Part shown: positions 36,173-49,634 of the stretch, piece by piece
How positions within the stretch are numbered: position 1 is the first letter of the stretch
Layout of the letters: the number at the start of each line of letters is the position of its first letter
From: Sialis fuliginosa
Taxonomy: Eukaryota > Arthropoda > Insecta > Megaloptera > Sialidae
Assembly: GCA_961205875.1 (NCBI GenBank)
Contig: OY540813.1
Coordinates: 34,319,001 to 34,383,000 of the forward strand
Direction of reading: 5' to 3'
Length of the DNA: 64,000 nt
The notes under the pieces: model-generated
Told to the model about the DNA's origin: nothing
The model's database searches: none
What the model saw: only the letters and a program-made list of their open reading frames with translations
Program-made: the position numbers and the translations under genes

Positions 36173-37060
36173 TATTTAACTAATAGATGCACTGCCGGTT
36201 TATAGTTAAACATACAGTTTTAAATCATCCAAAAGTAAAATGAATGAACAGACAGTACCAAGAATGAATTTTACAATTTGAATACATATTAATTAATTGG
36301 AATGATTGATTTATTACAATATATTAATATATGTACACTCATCCAAACAATTAAAGGAACAAGAATTTAAACATTTTTTTTGGGTGTTTTTTGAAGTGCT
36401 GTATCTTTGTGAAAAATGGTCGTATCGAAATAAAACAAAAAGCATTTTAAAGCGTCAAGTTTCTAGTTTTGAGACTTTTTAGCATAATTTTTTTAAGTTA
36501 CGGTTATCGCACAATCAAAAGAAATAGTGGGACACAAAAATTTTCCAATTTTTTACATTTTTTTTAAGGGTCCTCGGACTTGAGAAATTTTTTTTCAGTT
36601 TAACCAATGCATTGGTCAGTTAACTTGTTTATTCAGCTTTAATTTGCTTTTTTTTGGTCTCTCTCAATTTTTTTTCGCCGAGATATCTGCCTTTAAATGA
36701 AAAATGATTCTTTTGTCTTCGATCATCAATATATCAGCAACTAATGATTAAACAGTAAATTTAAGGGCAGTTTTAAAAACTTGAATAAATTTCCTACAAG
36801 ACCCTTTCATGACTTTATTAGAAAAAAAATTTTTTTACCCTCACCATTAGTGTGAAAAAGTACAAAAAAATGACCTTTTATGTTCTTTTAGTAAATCTAT
36901 CGCTACTTCACAAATATTGATGGGAAGATTAATGTTGCCAGGTGATTTTACAGCTTAATGTACCTCCAACAGCCCTGTAAATTTTTAAATTGATCCATCG
37001 AACCGTTTTTCTAGACCGATTGATCAAAGTTTTACAAAACAATTAAAGGAACATGTGTAT

Positions 37061-38515
37061 TAGGGTGGTCGTTATTTCCCAAACTGCTCGGATCCTCGCT
37101 CCTACCCCCCAAAAAGTTAGTTTAGGACTATAAAAGAAGAAACCCGTCGCCAAAACTCCCAACAGTAGTCGCTAAACCCTGCCCGTTTTCAAAAAACGGT
37201 TTTTTCGCATTATTACGATGTTATATTTGACAATACGTGATAAGGACGTTATAAAATTTTCCTAAAATTTTGTGGACAATTATATTTGTAGTATATTGAA
37301 GAAACTTTGTTCCTCTATCGTTTAAGATGCTTAAAAAAAATTTTTAACGTAAATATAACGTTCCAAATCCGGAAAAAAGCGAAAAATTTACCTTTTTTGA
37401 GCTTTTTTGGAATTTTGAGAAATTGTCGAATTGTATTGGCCTAAAAAAATGTTACTACATTAAAGTAGACTTTAAGACCTTTAATTTCTTTTTTTAAAGA
37501 TGTCTCTAAGTGATTTAGGTGCCGAGATATAATTGTTTAAATATAAAAAAAAATTTAAAAACGTAATTTTTTAACAACGAAATTACACTCATCCAAACAA
37601 AACATTTTTTTTGGGTGTTTTTTGAAGTGCTGTATCTTTGTGAAAAATGGCCGTATCGAAATAAAACAAAAAGCATTTTAAAGCTTCAAGTTTCTAGTTT
37701 TGAGATTTTTTAACATAATTTTTTTTGAGTTACGGTTATCGCGCAATCAAAAGAAATAGTGGGACACAAAAATTTTCCAATTTTTTAAATTTTTTTTAAG
37801 GGTCCGCGGGCTCGGGAAATTTTTTTTTTCAGTTAAACCAATGCAGTTTAGTTGGTCAGTTAACTTGCTTATTCAGCTTTAATTTGTTTTTTTTTTTGGT
37901 CTCTATCAATTTTTTTTTGCCGAGATATCTGACTTTAAATGAAAAATGATTCTATTGTCTTCGATCATCAATATATCAGCAACTTATGATTAAATAAAAA
38001 AAAATCAAATTAAAGCTGAATAAAAAGTTAACTGACCAATGCATTGGTTTATCTGAAAAAAATCACTTAGAGACATCTTTAAAAAAAGAAATTAAAGGTC
38101 TTAAAGTCTACTTTAATGTAGTAACATTTTTTTAGGCCAATACAATTCGACAATTTCTCAAAATTCCAAAAAAGCTCAAAAAAGGTTAATTTTTCGCTTT
38201 TTTCCGGATTTGGAACGTTATATTTACGTTAAAAAATTTTTTTAAGCATCTTAAACGATAGAGGAACAAAGTTTCTTCAATATACTACAAATATAATTGT
38301 CCACAAAATTTTAGGAAAATTTTATAACGTCCTTATCACGCATTATCAAATATAACATCGTAATAATGCGAAAAAACCGTTTTTTGAAAACGGGCAGGGT
38401 TTAGCGACTACTGTTGGGCGTTTTGGCGACGGGTTTCTTCTTTTATAGTCCTAAACTAACTTTTTGGGGGGTAGGAGCGAGGATCCGAGCAGTTTGGGAA
38501 ATAACGACCACCCTA
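37061..38515. mobile_element. TAGGGTGGTCG foldback nested in the 3.2-kb palindrome
   Basis: TAGGGTGGTCGTTATTTCCC mirrors GGGAAATAACGACCACCCTA, with an exact 8-bp duplication ATGTGTAT (37053-37060, 38516-38523). Arms of about 500 bp. Same terminal style and target length as 11113, 55627 and 58484. Confidence 0.93.
37586..38060. mobile_element. Truncated second copy of the CACTCATCC family inside the nested foldback
   Basis: CACTCATCCAAACAAAACAT then the outer element's left arm with changes ('GGCCGTATCGAAAT', 'GGGTCCGCGGGCTCG'), followed by an inverted stub 'AAAGCTGAATAAAAAGTTAACTG'. So the same family occurs at two nesting levels. Confidence 0.8.
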
Positions 38516-39581
38516 ATGTGTATTGTGTAACAGACTGGAACATAACATTGTGTAATCATCATAAAAATGTAGAAAACGATTTTCGATTTTTGATTTTATT
38601 TACAGTTTTGCATTAGTTACTTGTTAAATTTGAAATGGAGAAAAAAAATTCCAAAAAATTAAAAAAATAATTTTTTTTTAAATTTTGATTTTTTTTTTCA
38701 AAATTTTTAAAACATTTTAAGAAACAATACTGACTCATTTTTGACTCGATTCGGCTTTTGCGTACCATAATTTTACTCATCTTGAATTAATTGCATTAAT
38801 TAATTCTTTCGCAGCGGGAACCGTACGAAATTGTAAAATAATTTTGTCTTGCATGCTGGAATCGAATTAATACGCAAGCAAAATTTGATCAGTCGGTTCG
38901 GAAAAACGGTTCAATGGATGAATTTAAAAATTTACAGGGCTGTTGGAGGTACATTAAGCTGTAAAATCACCTGGCAACATTAATCTTCCCATCAATATTT
39001 GAAAAGTAGCGATAGATTTACTAAAAAAAACATAAAAGGTCATTTTTTCGTACTTTTTCACACTAATGGTGAGGGTAAAAAAAATTTTTTTCTAATAAAG
39101 TCATGAAAGTTTCTTGTAGGAAATTTATTCAAGTTTTTAAAACTGCCCTTAAATTTACTGTTTAATCATTAGTTGCTGATATATTGATGATCGAAGACAA
39201 AATAATCATTTTTCATTTAAAGGCAGATATCTCGGCGAAAAAAAATTGAGAGAGACCAAAAAAAAGCAAATTAAAGCTGAATAAACAAGTTAACTGACCA
39301 ATGCATTGGTTTAACTGAAAAAAAAATTCCCAAGTCCGAGGACCCTTAAAAAAAATTTAAAAAATTGGAAAAATTTTGTGTCCCACTATTTCTTTTGATT
39401 GTGCGATAACCGTAACTCAAAAAAAAATTATGCTAAAAAATCTCAAAACTAGAAACTTGACGCTTTAAAATGCTTTTTGTTTTATTTCGATACGACCATT
39501 TTTCACAAAGATACAGCACTTCAAAAAACACCCCAAAAAAATGTTTAAATTCTTGTTCCTTTAATTGTTTGGATGAGTGTA

Positions 39582-41253
39582 TTTAAAAATTTTGTTTGTT
39601 GACAAAAATTGCAAACAATCAAAAATAAATAATGTATGTATTTGATGCTATTGCGATTATACACAAATATATCTACTTTTATTTCATAAATTAATTAACA
39701 TGTATAAATCTGGTTTTTTTCAAAAATTTACTAAAATGGCCGATATAAAAAAACTGTTACACTTTGTATATAGGTATATTTGCTTAAATCACTTCCAAAT
39801 AACTCATTCTACCTTCCTTCAAAATATTCGTATCACCGAATCAAACATCCTGTATAAGTAAATTTTGTAGCAATAAATATTTGATATTACGAATTTTTAA
39901 ATATGTTGAACTTGATATAAAATTAATTTATGCAATAAACGTACATTTGTGTTTTTATTTAAAATGATATAACTATAAAAGCTCCGCGCTAGAAAAAGAT
40001 AACCGATGATTAATATTTTTGAATCTGTTGTAAGCGAATCTAATCTTTAGGGTGGCAGACGACTTCTGAAGCCCATAGTACATTAGAATGTTTGTGTCTG
40101 GTCAATTATCGCACCGTAGAGGGTTAACAATGTTAACATACATGTGCGGGGTTTCTCTTTTGTGCGGTGACAAAATATCGCGTGAAGGTTACAATATAAC
40201 TGTTGGACATCCGAGGTGATAGCACCAATACCCGAATTCCAGACCGCACAATTATAAACGTTGCTGATATTACATGGACGAAAGATAAAACAACAACATA
40301 AGTATATATTTTGCACTTGTGCACAACATTCTCTAAACATTTACAGTGGCGCCACAAATATTTGTATTAAGTGAAAGTATTTAAAAGTGTTGTTGTAATG
40401 TGTCGACTGAAACATAGATTCACGAGATCTTATTATATAGAAATTATGATGAATAACGTCTAGAGTCTAGAGTTTCAGGCCAGATACTGGGTGGGTATTT
40501 CAGAAACTTGATGTAACGCGCAGAGATCAGGTTTACGCGCCGGCGTAAATTTAAAATCAGTATATCTCGACACTCAGAGCAGCGACCCGTCGGTTTTGAT
40601 CTTAAATTGTAGATCTCGATTAGATCTACGAAGTACAAGTCAACATAAAAATATTTTACCAGTTTTAATGAGAGTTAAATTTAAAATTATACATAAACTA
40701 GCTAAGCTATTGTTTAGTTTTTTTTTTTAAATATAGTTGAATTAATCTTAAAAAACGAATCAGAACAATAATTACAAATAATTTTTGTACTGTTTAAATT
40801 TAAATGTTAATAATTGAAAACAAAATAAACAACTGCCGGGCGTGCGCAGAATCCTTCCCTCTGCCCCGCGACACTTCACGAGCAATATGTTACTGTATGT
40901 ATATTTCAAGTTATTTCCTAAATCAAAAGATCAAATTGGATGCTGTAAAGAGCAAATTATATCTACATTAATTACTTATGACGATGAAATTATTTATTTC
41001 CATAAGGATTAATGTTTTGCAGGTCATAAATCCACGTAAACAGAACCCAAATATTTTAAATTTTCTTTGTAACATAAAAGCAGTCACTGCAGCTTAAATT
41101 TGAAAGTTAGTCATATGGTGTCGCGGACTTTATTGTAGATTTTTTATTCTACAGATTTTTTTTTGTAATACATTATTTTGTTCAATATTGAACGGTTTAG
41201 GCAGCGTACTGCAAAATAACTAATATTTTTTACTAAAATTGTATCAAAATTAA
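39582..41253. other. Noncoding stretch
   Basis: No supported gene. Short frames around 40083-40357 (minus) overlap in two frames and show no domain. A GATC-containing block near 40605-40640 resembles, inverted, 29150-29180. Confidence 0.4.
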
Positions 41254-41640
41254 ATGGTTAATCGTGAGAACCTGCTGATGAGATCTGTTGGGCGACGAAG
41301 ACAAGGTCGAGTGGTAGTGCCAGCTGCTCATAAAAAACTTCTTATCCGCAAATACCATCTGTTAGAAAAAGGCAGACATAGAAACATCACACACACTTTC
41401 CAATCCATTGCAAAAACGTTCTGGTGGAAGGACATGTATGGGGACATCGTACGTCATGTGAGGTCCTGCAATTTATGCACTGAAAACAAAGTGTCTCTGC
41501 AGCTCAATCCTACATTGACGCCACGAGAGTTGAACTCAATACATGCTCCGAACATGGACAACGCTTCCGAGGATGCCATGAGAGCACATGCGAGAAGTAG
41601 CTGTCACTTATACCATCGGGGAAGGAGTAAGATGCTTTAA
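41254..41640 (+). pseudogene. Retroelement integrase zinc-binding fragment
   Basis: A 128-codon frame has the H2C2 zinc-binding layout at the start of retroelement integrases: KYHLLEKGRHRN supplies the two His, 'KTFWWKDMYGDIVRHVRS' matches the usual '(Y/F)WxxMxxDVxxYVxxC' helix, and CNLC supplies the two Cys. The DDE core that should follow is not found: after about residue 90 the sequence no longer resembles integrase. It is probably a truncated Ty3/gypsy or integrase-derived transposon remnant. No LTRs were recognised nearby. Confidence 0.65.
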
Positions 41641-42421
41641 AATATATTACATTCAATTGTACCTTTTCTTCTCTCCTTTCCCCGATACGATCCGGAGGGA
41701 TCGATGCAGGACATTTGTCTTGGCCCTTTTATACTGACAATAGTGTTGTTATTGTTTAGTTGTTTTTTTCTTGGAAGCATGGCCGATGTTTGCCGAGCCA
41801 GCTTTGAACCAAGCCGATAGTCCATCTATCTTTTTGAAGGATGTCTTCAGTCTAATGCAGGAATGGAAATGCTGCGTAGTGACCTGTTCCACGCCTCGTG
41901 AGCTAGGCTATTAGAGTAACCACTCCAGAGTATACTACAGCAGTATCCGTTAACCTGAAACATCAGCTGAAAGAACATTCAACCTTCATCGTAACCTTTT
42001 ACATATTTTTGTTTACCTTTGTTTGTCTAACATTAAGTGTTTAGACTTAAGGCTGAGGACTCTCAATGATTGTGAGAAGTTGCTCTGACCTCAAATAATT
42101 GTCATGTTTTGTTTACAACTGTTTTGTGCTGTAAATAATTTAGTTTCTTTATTACATGTATTGTTGAGTTGCCGTTCGACCTGAGTCGAACTTTCTCCCA
42201 AGGGGTGCTGCAATATTTTTTCGTATATGGTATTGATAAGTTTTCGCTACATAGGCCGTGACAGATAAAAAATACTATTCTTGAAACTTTGATCATTGTT
42301 TATACATTTTGCGCAAAGTTTGTTTTTTATTACCTCATGGACAAATCTGCATCAACAGAATAGTTTTATTTTAATTATCAAATGAATGCAACACAGGAAT
42401 CTTCATAACGTTACTAGCATA
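41641..42421. other. Noncoding stretch after the integrase fragment
   Basis: No gene. Slightly less AT-rich than surroundings, so it may be the untranslated or LTR part of the same retroelement remnant. Confidence 0.3.
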
Positions 42422-42799
42422 CAGTGGCGTAGTAAGAAAAATTTTCGGGGGGGGTTTTGATATTCCAAAAAATATGCGAAATTTTTTTGATTAAAAAAGC
42501 AAAAATTTTAGTTGATTATGACTTTTATTGATTAAAAAAAAAAAAAAAAAGATCACACAATTGAAAATTATAATTATTATTATTTTAGTTATTTAATTAA
42601 ATACAATGAATTATATGAAAAAAAAAAATGGTCATTTGATTCAAAATTTTTATTTATTTCGCATATTTTAACAGCATTGAAAATTTCGGGGGGGGTTATT
42701 ATCAGAAAAATTCCAAATTGTTATACTAATTTCATATATTTTAAAATTTCGGGGGGGGGGGGGTTCGACCCCAAAACCCCCCCCGTTCCTACGCCACTG
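42422..42799. mobile_element. Short hAT-like element CAGTGGCGTAG, second copy
   Basis: CAGTGGCGTAGTAAGAAAAA mirrors CGTTCCTACGCCACTG; exact flanks CTAGCATA (42414-42421, 42800-42807). Contains four G/C homopolymer runs of 8 to about 12. No protein. Confidence 0.93.
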
Positions 42800-42807
42800 C
42801 TAGCATA

Positions 42808-43749
42808 TAATTTAACCCTATAATGTAAATTACATACGTGGCATTAAGCCTTTAAGCCAACGTACGAATTAAAAGTTCTTTTTAATTTTCTCAACAACAT
42901 ATTTCTTTTATATTCTTTATAGCCTATGTTACGGCTGAGAGTTGAATCTTTCAACGAGTTAAATAATTATTTAAATGGAACATGTGGTTCAAGAGTTCTG
43001 AAATAACATTCACATTATACCTATTCATATCACAACATTTATTATAACATAATAAGTACGAAGTAAGTAGATGTTGATGAATTGATGCCGGGCAATTGTA
43101 ACTACATATATATGATACTATACATTAGTATTAAGTGCTAGTACGCAGATTACAATTGAATCTAGTCGGTTTTTAATCGTCACAGACAATAAGGAAGGCC
43201 GACATCAAACAATACAATGTTCCACAACAAACGATGACTTGTGAGAATCCATTGGCGGATAGGTTCATGAATAATGCAGTTGTTTATTTAAATTGAAGGT
43301 GTTATTGTGTGCTCGCTTCTGTTACCGCTTCTTCCAGGATTTCAGCAACGTGTTTGTCTCAATGGAATATCTGATGAGGCTTGCACGAAATTAGCGAATA
43401 TTGATTTACTATTACCTATGCGTTGTTGTTCAAATGTGAAAGTCTAGGGTTGCCAGAAGCTCAAGATTTGATAAGAGAACTAGTTCATTAAAAAAAGAAG
43501 ACAAATTGAAAAAATACAAAATTTATGTTTTGGTTTATGGAAATCGATAAAATTGGTCAAATATATAAACATATTATATTTTTATTAAATAAATCTTTCT
43601 TTTTCTGATTTTAAATACTTTACATATTGAATTGTTAAACACATTTTGAAGTTATTTTTTTGTATTATTATACAATTATGTTATCTACAAAAGCCTGTGT
43701 CCACGATACAAGATCGTGGACTTAACTTACAGTTACAAATTTATAATCT
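42808..43749. other. Noncoding stretch
   Basis: No gene, RNA or repeat is recognised. Confidence 0.35.
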
Positions 43750-43752
43750 TAA

Positions 43753-44000
43753 TGCCCGGTATTATCAACCAATTTAAAGCTCCTTTAGCACTAAATGCTC
43801 CTTTAACCTAAATTTTGTATATAACAAACGTGATTTAAATCAATATTTACGCTATCAATTCAAAATTGACATAATATGCGTTGTAAAAACATAGTGCAGA
43901 AAATTAAAAATCCATTTAATTAAATATATTATGCTTGGTTCTGTAGAAAATATGACAGTTAGTTAATGGAGCATTTAGTTAAACTTGATAATACCGGGCG
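43753..44000. mobile_element. Harbinger-type short element TGCCCGGTATTATC
   Basis: TGCCCGGTATTATCAACC mirrors TTGATAATACCGGGCG; TAA flanks both ends. Inner arms 'GCATTTAGT' and 'AGCACTAAATGC' are also inverted. Ends match 18468-21116. Confidence 0.75.
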
Positions 44001-44128
44001 TAATTATATTATTTAAAATAGTATTTAAATTAATAAAATTAAATTCTTTTAAAATAATCCACAATAAATGTAAATAAATGTAACGTATTCACTATTCACC
44101 AAAATCCAAAAATTATAGTACATGAGTC

Positions 44129-45039
44129 CAGTGTTGCCAGAACGTACTTTTTAGTACGGTTTTCGTACTATTCATGACCCGACCGTACCAAAACCGTACC
44201 TCAACTCTGACCGTACCTTTTGCCCCACAAAGATTTTTACAAGCTTTTACTCAGCTTCATCACGTAAAAAATAATTAAAAAATAAAATGTTGATTATGAA
44301 TCAAACCAATAAAAATTAAAGTAAAAACGAAACGTACCTACCTTAATTTTTTCGTCTATATCTACTTTTCAATATGTATTGACAGTTTTTTAACGAAACA
44401 TGAAGAGTATTCCGGAAGGCGTCCATTAATTACTTGATAATTGATGTATTTTAACACAAAATAAAATAAAGAGTATAATTAAATAAAAAATAATAATTCA
44501 AATACATTTCTAACAATTTTAACATTTGTAGTATCAGGCAGGGCTTCGAACCGTTATTTTTTTCGTTCCGGTTCGAGTAAAAAAATATATTACGGTTCGG
44601 TTCCGGTTTTCGTTCCGCAAAAATAACGGTTTTTTTCGGTTCAGTTCCGAGTGATTAATTAAAAAAATTATTTGTATTAAAAAAAAAAATTTCTACCATA
44701 ATTTACAATATTTTATGGTACTTGTATGATAGTCCGAACGACAATTGAAATGGCAAATAAGATCATGTTAACGTGCGTATTTTAACATGTACTGAACCGT
44801 AAAAACCGATATATTTATTTCGGTTCTGTTCCGGTTTTCGTTCCGGCAAAAAATAACGGTTTTTCCGGTTTTTGGTTCAGTTCCGGTTCGAAGCTCTGGT
44901 ATCAGGGGTTGGGGACGGCAAAATGTGACAAAAAAAGTTCTTTAATCACAACAGTTTAAAAACCGTACCTTTTTGTCAAATTTCGTACTATTTTGGTAAG
45001 CCTATCGTACTTTTTAGGGAGTTCATACTGGCAACACTG
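44129..45039. mobile_element. hAT-like element CAGTGTTGCCAG
   Basis: CAGTGTTGCCAGAACGTAC mirrors CTGGCAACACTG, with repeated 'CCGTACC' and 'CGTACTTTTTAG' motifs at both ends. The flanks TACATGAG and TACATGAC suggest a decayed 8-bp duplication. Holds the element 44539-44898. Confidence 0.7.
44539..44898. mobile_element. Short hAT element CAGGGCTTCGAACCG, second copy
   Basis: CAGGGCTTCGAACCG mirrors CGGTTCGAAGCTCTG; exact flanks GTATCAGG (44531-44538, 44899-44906). Same family as 22051-22849 but without coding sequence. Confidence 0.9.
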
Positions 45040-45791
45040 TACATGACATTCAAATTGTAATTCGTCTACAATTAAATTTGTATCACGACAATTAACCACG
45101 GGACCTGATGCTAGACGATTTAAAAAAACAGTGAGTTTATATATTTACAATTTTTACCAACGTTAGTAAATACACTTTACCTTGAAGTTTTATAAGTACA
45201 AAAATTTTAATCAAAATATGCCCAATTAAAAAAAGAGAACAAAAGAGGACATTTCAATATAAAAAAGAAAAAGAAAGATCCGAGCTAAAGAAAATAACAT
45301 GTTCTCTTTAAGAGAGACATTCTGGCAACTCTATGTGAAATACATACGAAATAATTCTCTGGCCAATCGAAATTTTTAACGGCCAAATTGTAAACATAGA
45401 TAAATGCGCAGTGGCTTCCTCGTGTTAAATTATTATTATCAAACAATTTTAATAAAAACCGATAGTGTTTAGATAAATTGCCTTGTATTTGTTAACAATT
45501 TAATTTTTACACAATTTTACTAAAAATATTAGTTCGAAATTTTTCTTAAGACGCATCTGATTATTTTTTCGTATATTTTTAATTTTCTGACAATTTCAAT
45601 CGGATAGCTAGAAGTAAGGAAATTTGTAGTTTTTTTTACTATTTTAACGACAAAAAATTTGTCAAATATTAGTTAGTAGTTTGGAGAAGTTTGAAAAATA
45701 TCCGCTATCTTTAAATTTAGATAAAATCAGGTAAGTTTGCATTTTAAAACAAAAATATAATATAATAAAATTAACCTATAAACGTTACAGA

Positions 45792-46204
45792 CAGGGCCGT
45801 AACTAGTGACCCGGGGGCTCCGGGGCAAGAAGTGACCGAGAGACCCTCAGAATATGCAATAAAAATTGAAGACCTTTTTTCATCCTAACTAAATTTTACA
45901 CTTGTTTTCAGATTTTAATGATATATTTTTTTTATTGTCAACTTGTATCTTACACTTTATTATTATAAATTTTACACGATTCGTTCCGTCTTAAATGAAA
46001 GAGTATAGTGTAAAATTCAAGTTCGCAATGAAAAAAAAAGTCATTAAAATCAAAATTAATAATAAAGTAACATTAAATTTAACATCAAGTTAAAACCAAA
46101 TAAAAAAAACAATTTTTTTTTATCACCCGAATTTTTACGCTGCCACGAGGGTTCCCTAAGCTCGAGAGCCCCAGGGTACTACCCCGGTGGTAGTTACGGC
46201 CCAG
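45792..46204. mobile_element. Short element CAGGGCCGTAACTA
   Basis: CAGGGCCGTAACTAGTGACC mirrors GGTGGTAGTTACGGCCC, with GC-rich subterminal blocks and an AT-rich centre. No clean target duplication. Confidence 0.65.
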
Positions 46205-46639
46205 ATTAGACATCAAGTGAATAAAGCTGTTATCGTTGTGACTTAAAATTATGTGGATGTGAGTATTAATTTTATCTTTTTAATTATTATTTTATTTATG
46301 TTATTTAAAGGTATGACTTTTTTTGCAAATTACAATGATTGAATGTTTATCTTGAGTTCTCTTTCATTACGTTACATCTTAAATCAAGATAAAATTTGGA
46401 AGTTTGCATTAAAAAATGTAGAGAATTTTTATTTATACCAGAAATACATCAACTGAGTTTTGTATGTTGAAATTTGATATTTTTAATTCTGAAAAATTAT
46501 AACTATACAATTAACGTATTATTTATTTTTGTGGAATACTTTTTTCAATTTTTATATTTATTTATATTTTTGTGACGTATTTGTGAGGTTATGTCATTTA
46601 TACCCGGTCTCACCGCACAAACTTATTTCTGTTCTTTTT

Positions 46640-46730
46640 ACTTCCATGTTTTGAAAGAAATGGAAGTATTGTAGTACCGTCGAAAAATCCTGTCCGAGAT
46701 AAGAGCAGATTCCGATTGTACTACCTTCAA
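46640..46730 (-). repeat. Dispersed repeat R3, inverse of 13085-13190
   Basis: TACTTCCATGTTTTGAAAGAAATGG and the following 60 bp are the reverse complement of the tail at 13100-13190. Confidence 0.7.
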
Positions 46731-46784
46731 TATGTCCATAGCGATGGAAAGAGAGGTTAGACAAGACGAAGACTACCATGACAA

Positions 46785-46808
46785 AGAGAGAGAGAGAGAG
46801 AGAGAGAA
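46785..46808 (+). repeat. (GA)n microsatellite
   Basis: About twelve GA units, followed by a second copy of 'GAGAGGTTAGACAAGA' (46752 and 46823). Confidence 0.85.
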
Positions 46809-46829
46809 AGGGAGTGAATGAGAGAGGTT

Positions 46830-47857
46830 AGACAAGATGAGGAGTACCATGGGCGCCGGCAGGATTTCTTTCAGGGGGGTGCATCTAGGCATATAAAATT
46901 AAATTTATTTAAACTTTATATCACGCAGGTATTTTAATATGCATCTGTGGAACGCATTCAGCGGTTGAAAATAAAAAAACTATATTTTTTTGGAAGCTAA
47001 CATTTGGTCAGGTTGAAAGTTACATAGAATGTGACTGATTTCAAACTGTTTCTTTACTGGTATAATTGCTGTACACAAAATTTCCCGAAAGTTCCGGTCA
47101 GGTACAAAATGATTTTTCTCATAGTCGTTATGATCTTAGATTAGGAAAGACTATGGATACATAATAACCAATGCTAATTCGTTTATGAAAGTGTTACCAA
47201 AATTCGTCGGCGGTCATCTTTTTTTAATTGTCAAAACCGCATATTATCCCATAGGCGTCAGTTGAAAATTTATAATATGCAAATATGCTTTAAATTGCAA
47301 TTGAATTTAGTATGTATGAGAGATGATAGTTCCAAATAGACGTTTCTCTGTTAATCAATTATCGCTGAAATATTTTTAAAGACAATATAAAACATGTATT
47401 ATTCATTTAAAATCTGAATGATACGTCAATGATCCGTGGAGCGATTTTTCGTGGTGCGATATGGTAACAACGCTAGGTATTGTGTTATTTGTCCTTTATC
47501 TTTCCTTGTCTAAGGTTATGATACTAATATCACGGGGATGACAATCATATGGCAAAACGGGCAACCGTGGCAACCTGTCGGCGGCCATTGTGGCAGCCGA
47601 GTCTGTCAAAGACCTCACCCTTTCCTCATCCCCCCTTTGTCCATATGTTCAAATTCTAGTTGGCACAACAGGGAATTTACATTTTCATTAGGATTTTAGT
47701 ATTAAGTTGGTGCTTTTTGCGTACAGTTGCAACTTCTTGTTACGTGCTAGTTCACTTGTTTTCTAAATAACTGATTGTTGTATTCGCAGTTTTATTTTGT
47801 TGCCAGCATTTTCAAGTAATTCTGTGTAATATTTTAATAGTTTTCATTTCTAAACAC
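46830..47857. other. Upstream region of the P-type transposase gene
   Basis: No coding sequence. Contains repeat R2 inverted (47207-47356) and a GC-richer block at 47540-47650. A good splice donor (CAC/GTAAGT) at 47857/47858 may end a noncoding first exon; no terminal repeats of a P element were found. Confidence 0.35.
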
Positions 47858-49634
47858 GTAAGTATTTACATATTATACTCGTTATATACTAAGCATAAAG
47901 ATAACAAATCTATTCAGATATTTGTTTTACTTTTTTTAGAACTTCATCGTTTGATCCAAGAAAATTAACTGTTTGCTGCTAAGATTTGCTGTTTCTAATT
48001 GATATTTACTCAAATTTGTCGTCAGAACCACGTGTAGGTAAGTTTTTTTTAATATTACATTTTTAATTTCATTATATTTAAGATTTCATTTGACTATTTT
48101 AAATTCAATTTGTTGGTAAATTATTTTGATTATTAATTTTTATTCTTTACGTATAAGTCTATATATCTTAAAATTTTAAGTTTGCTTGTGAATTAATAAT
48201 TATTATAATTATATATTCCTTCATTCTTAAAATTTTAATTGTTGTAAATTTATTCTTTTAATTGTTACATTATAATCCTGTGATAGTTACTAGTCGTAAT
48301 GGAATCTAAGCGCATTAGTTACCAATGTAAAGTTCCAAATTGTGAAAGCATTTACCGTAGAAACAGTAAAGATAATAAAGTCCGGTTTTATCGTATTCCA
48401 ATCGAACAGGAAACATGCAAATTATGGTTAGATTTTATTAATATTCAGTATAATGATGAAACTGATTTCAATTTATATAAGAGTTATCGAATTTGTGAAT
48501 TACATTTTCACAAAAATTGTTTTTTGAGCTCTAGAAATTTACGCTATGGATCAATTCCTACATCCATTAATAATGAAGCATTAACTACTAACGAGGAAAC
48601 ATCTCACATAGAATCATTATCAAATGATGAAGTGTGTAATGTTGAGTCATTGGTTATCAATGAGGAAGTTTTAAATCTAGAGTCATTGGTATTCGATGGT
48701 AATAAAAATAACGTGGGGCCTTTAGTAACTAATGCTTATAGTAATACATTTGAAGCTAATGCCGCTTGTATCTCCACTTCTTCCAAATCCATTATGCATA
48801 GTCATAAATTAACAAATAAACTCAAGTTGCAATCTTCTAGAATTTCAAAATTGAAACGTAAATTAAGTAATTGTAAAGGAAATTTGCACAAAGTAATAAA
48901 AGTCCAGAATTCTAAAGTTTTCAAACATATGGAAAACAAATTAAATACTACAGCATTAAATTTCATTAAATCCCAATTAAAAACTAACAAACATTCTGGC
49001 AATAGATGGACTGATGATGACAAAATTTTTTCTTTGAGTATTTATAAGAGAGGTCCACGGTGTTATAATTTTTTGAGAACGTTTTTTAATTTGCCAACAA
49101 AAAGAACACTACAACGTTTTTTAAATTCTGTACCTTTTGAGACCGGTCTAAATAAAGAAGTGTTCGATTTGTTAAAATATAGAGTAGAAAATATGTCTCC
49201 GTTAGATAGATTTTGTACTCTTATGTTTGATGAAATGTCCCTTGCTGAATCTTTGAAGTATGATGTTGTAAGAGATATTATACAAGGTTTTGAAGATTTC
49301 GGGTCTTTCGGTAGAACCGATAGAATAGCTAACCACGCACTTGTTTTTATGTTACATGGGATTTGCAAGAAGTGGAAACAGCCTATTGCCTATTTTTTTA
49401 CACGAGGTACAATCCCCACATGTACTCTCAAAAATATAATTGTTGAAATAATACAAAATCTACAGTCTGTTGGACTTACAGTGATAGCTACTGTTTGCGA
49501 CCAAGGGTCAACCAATGTAGCTGCCATTAATCAACTTTGTCAATCTAATGACCCTTGTTTCACTGTAAATGGTAAAGAGATTATGACCATTTTTGACCCC
49601 CCTCACCTGTTGAAAACTACTCGTAATGCCTTAA

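Larger units (their letters stand above)
36336..39579. mobile_element. Foldback element CACTCATCCAAACAATT, 3.2 kb with nested copies
   Basis: CACTCATCCAAACAATTAAA mirrors TTTAATTGTTTGGATGAGTG, flanked by TA (36334-36335, 39580-39581). Arms include 'GTGCTGTATCTTTGTGAAAAA' and 'GGTTATCGCACAATCAAAAG' in both orientations. A different foldback (37061-38515) sits between the arms. No protein. End sequence CACTCA..AATTAAAGGA links it to the 34256 family. Confidence 0.9.

Noticed and set aside
40083..40357. Two overlapping minus-strand frames of 74-85 codons
   Set aside because: Different frames of the same DNA, no motif, no homologue recognised, and no sign of splicing.
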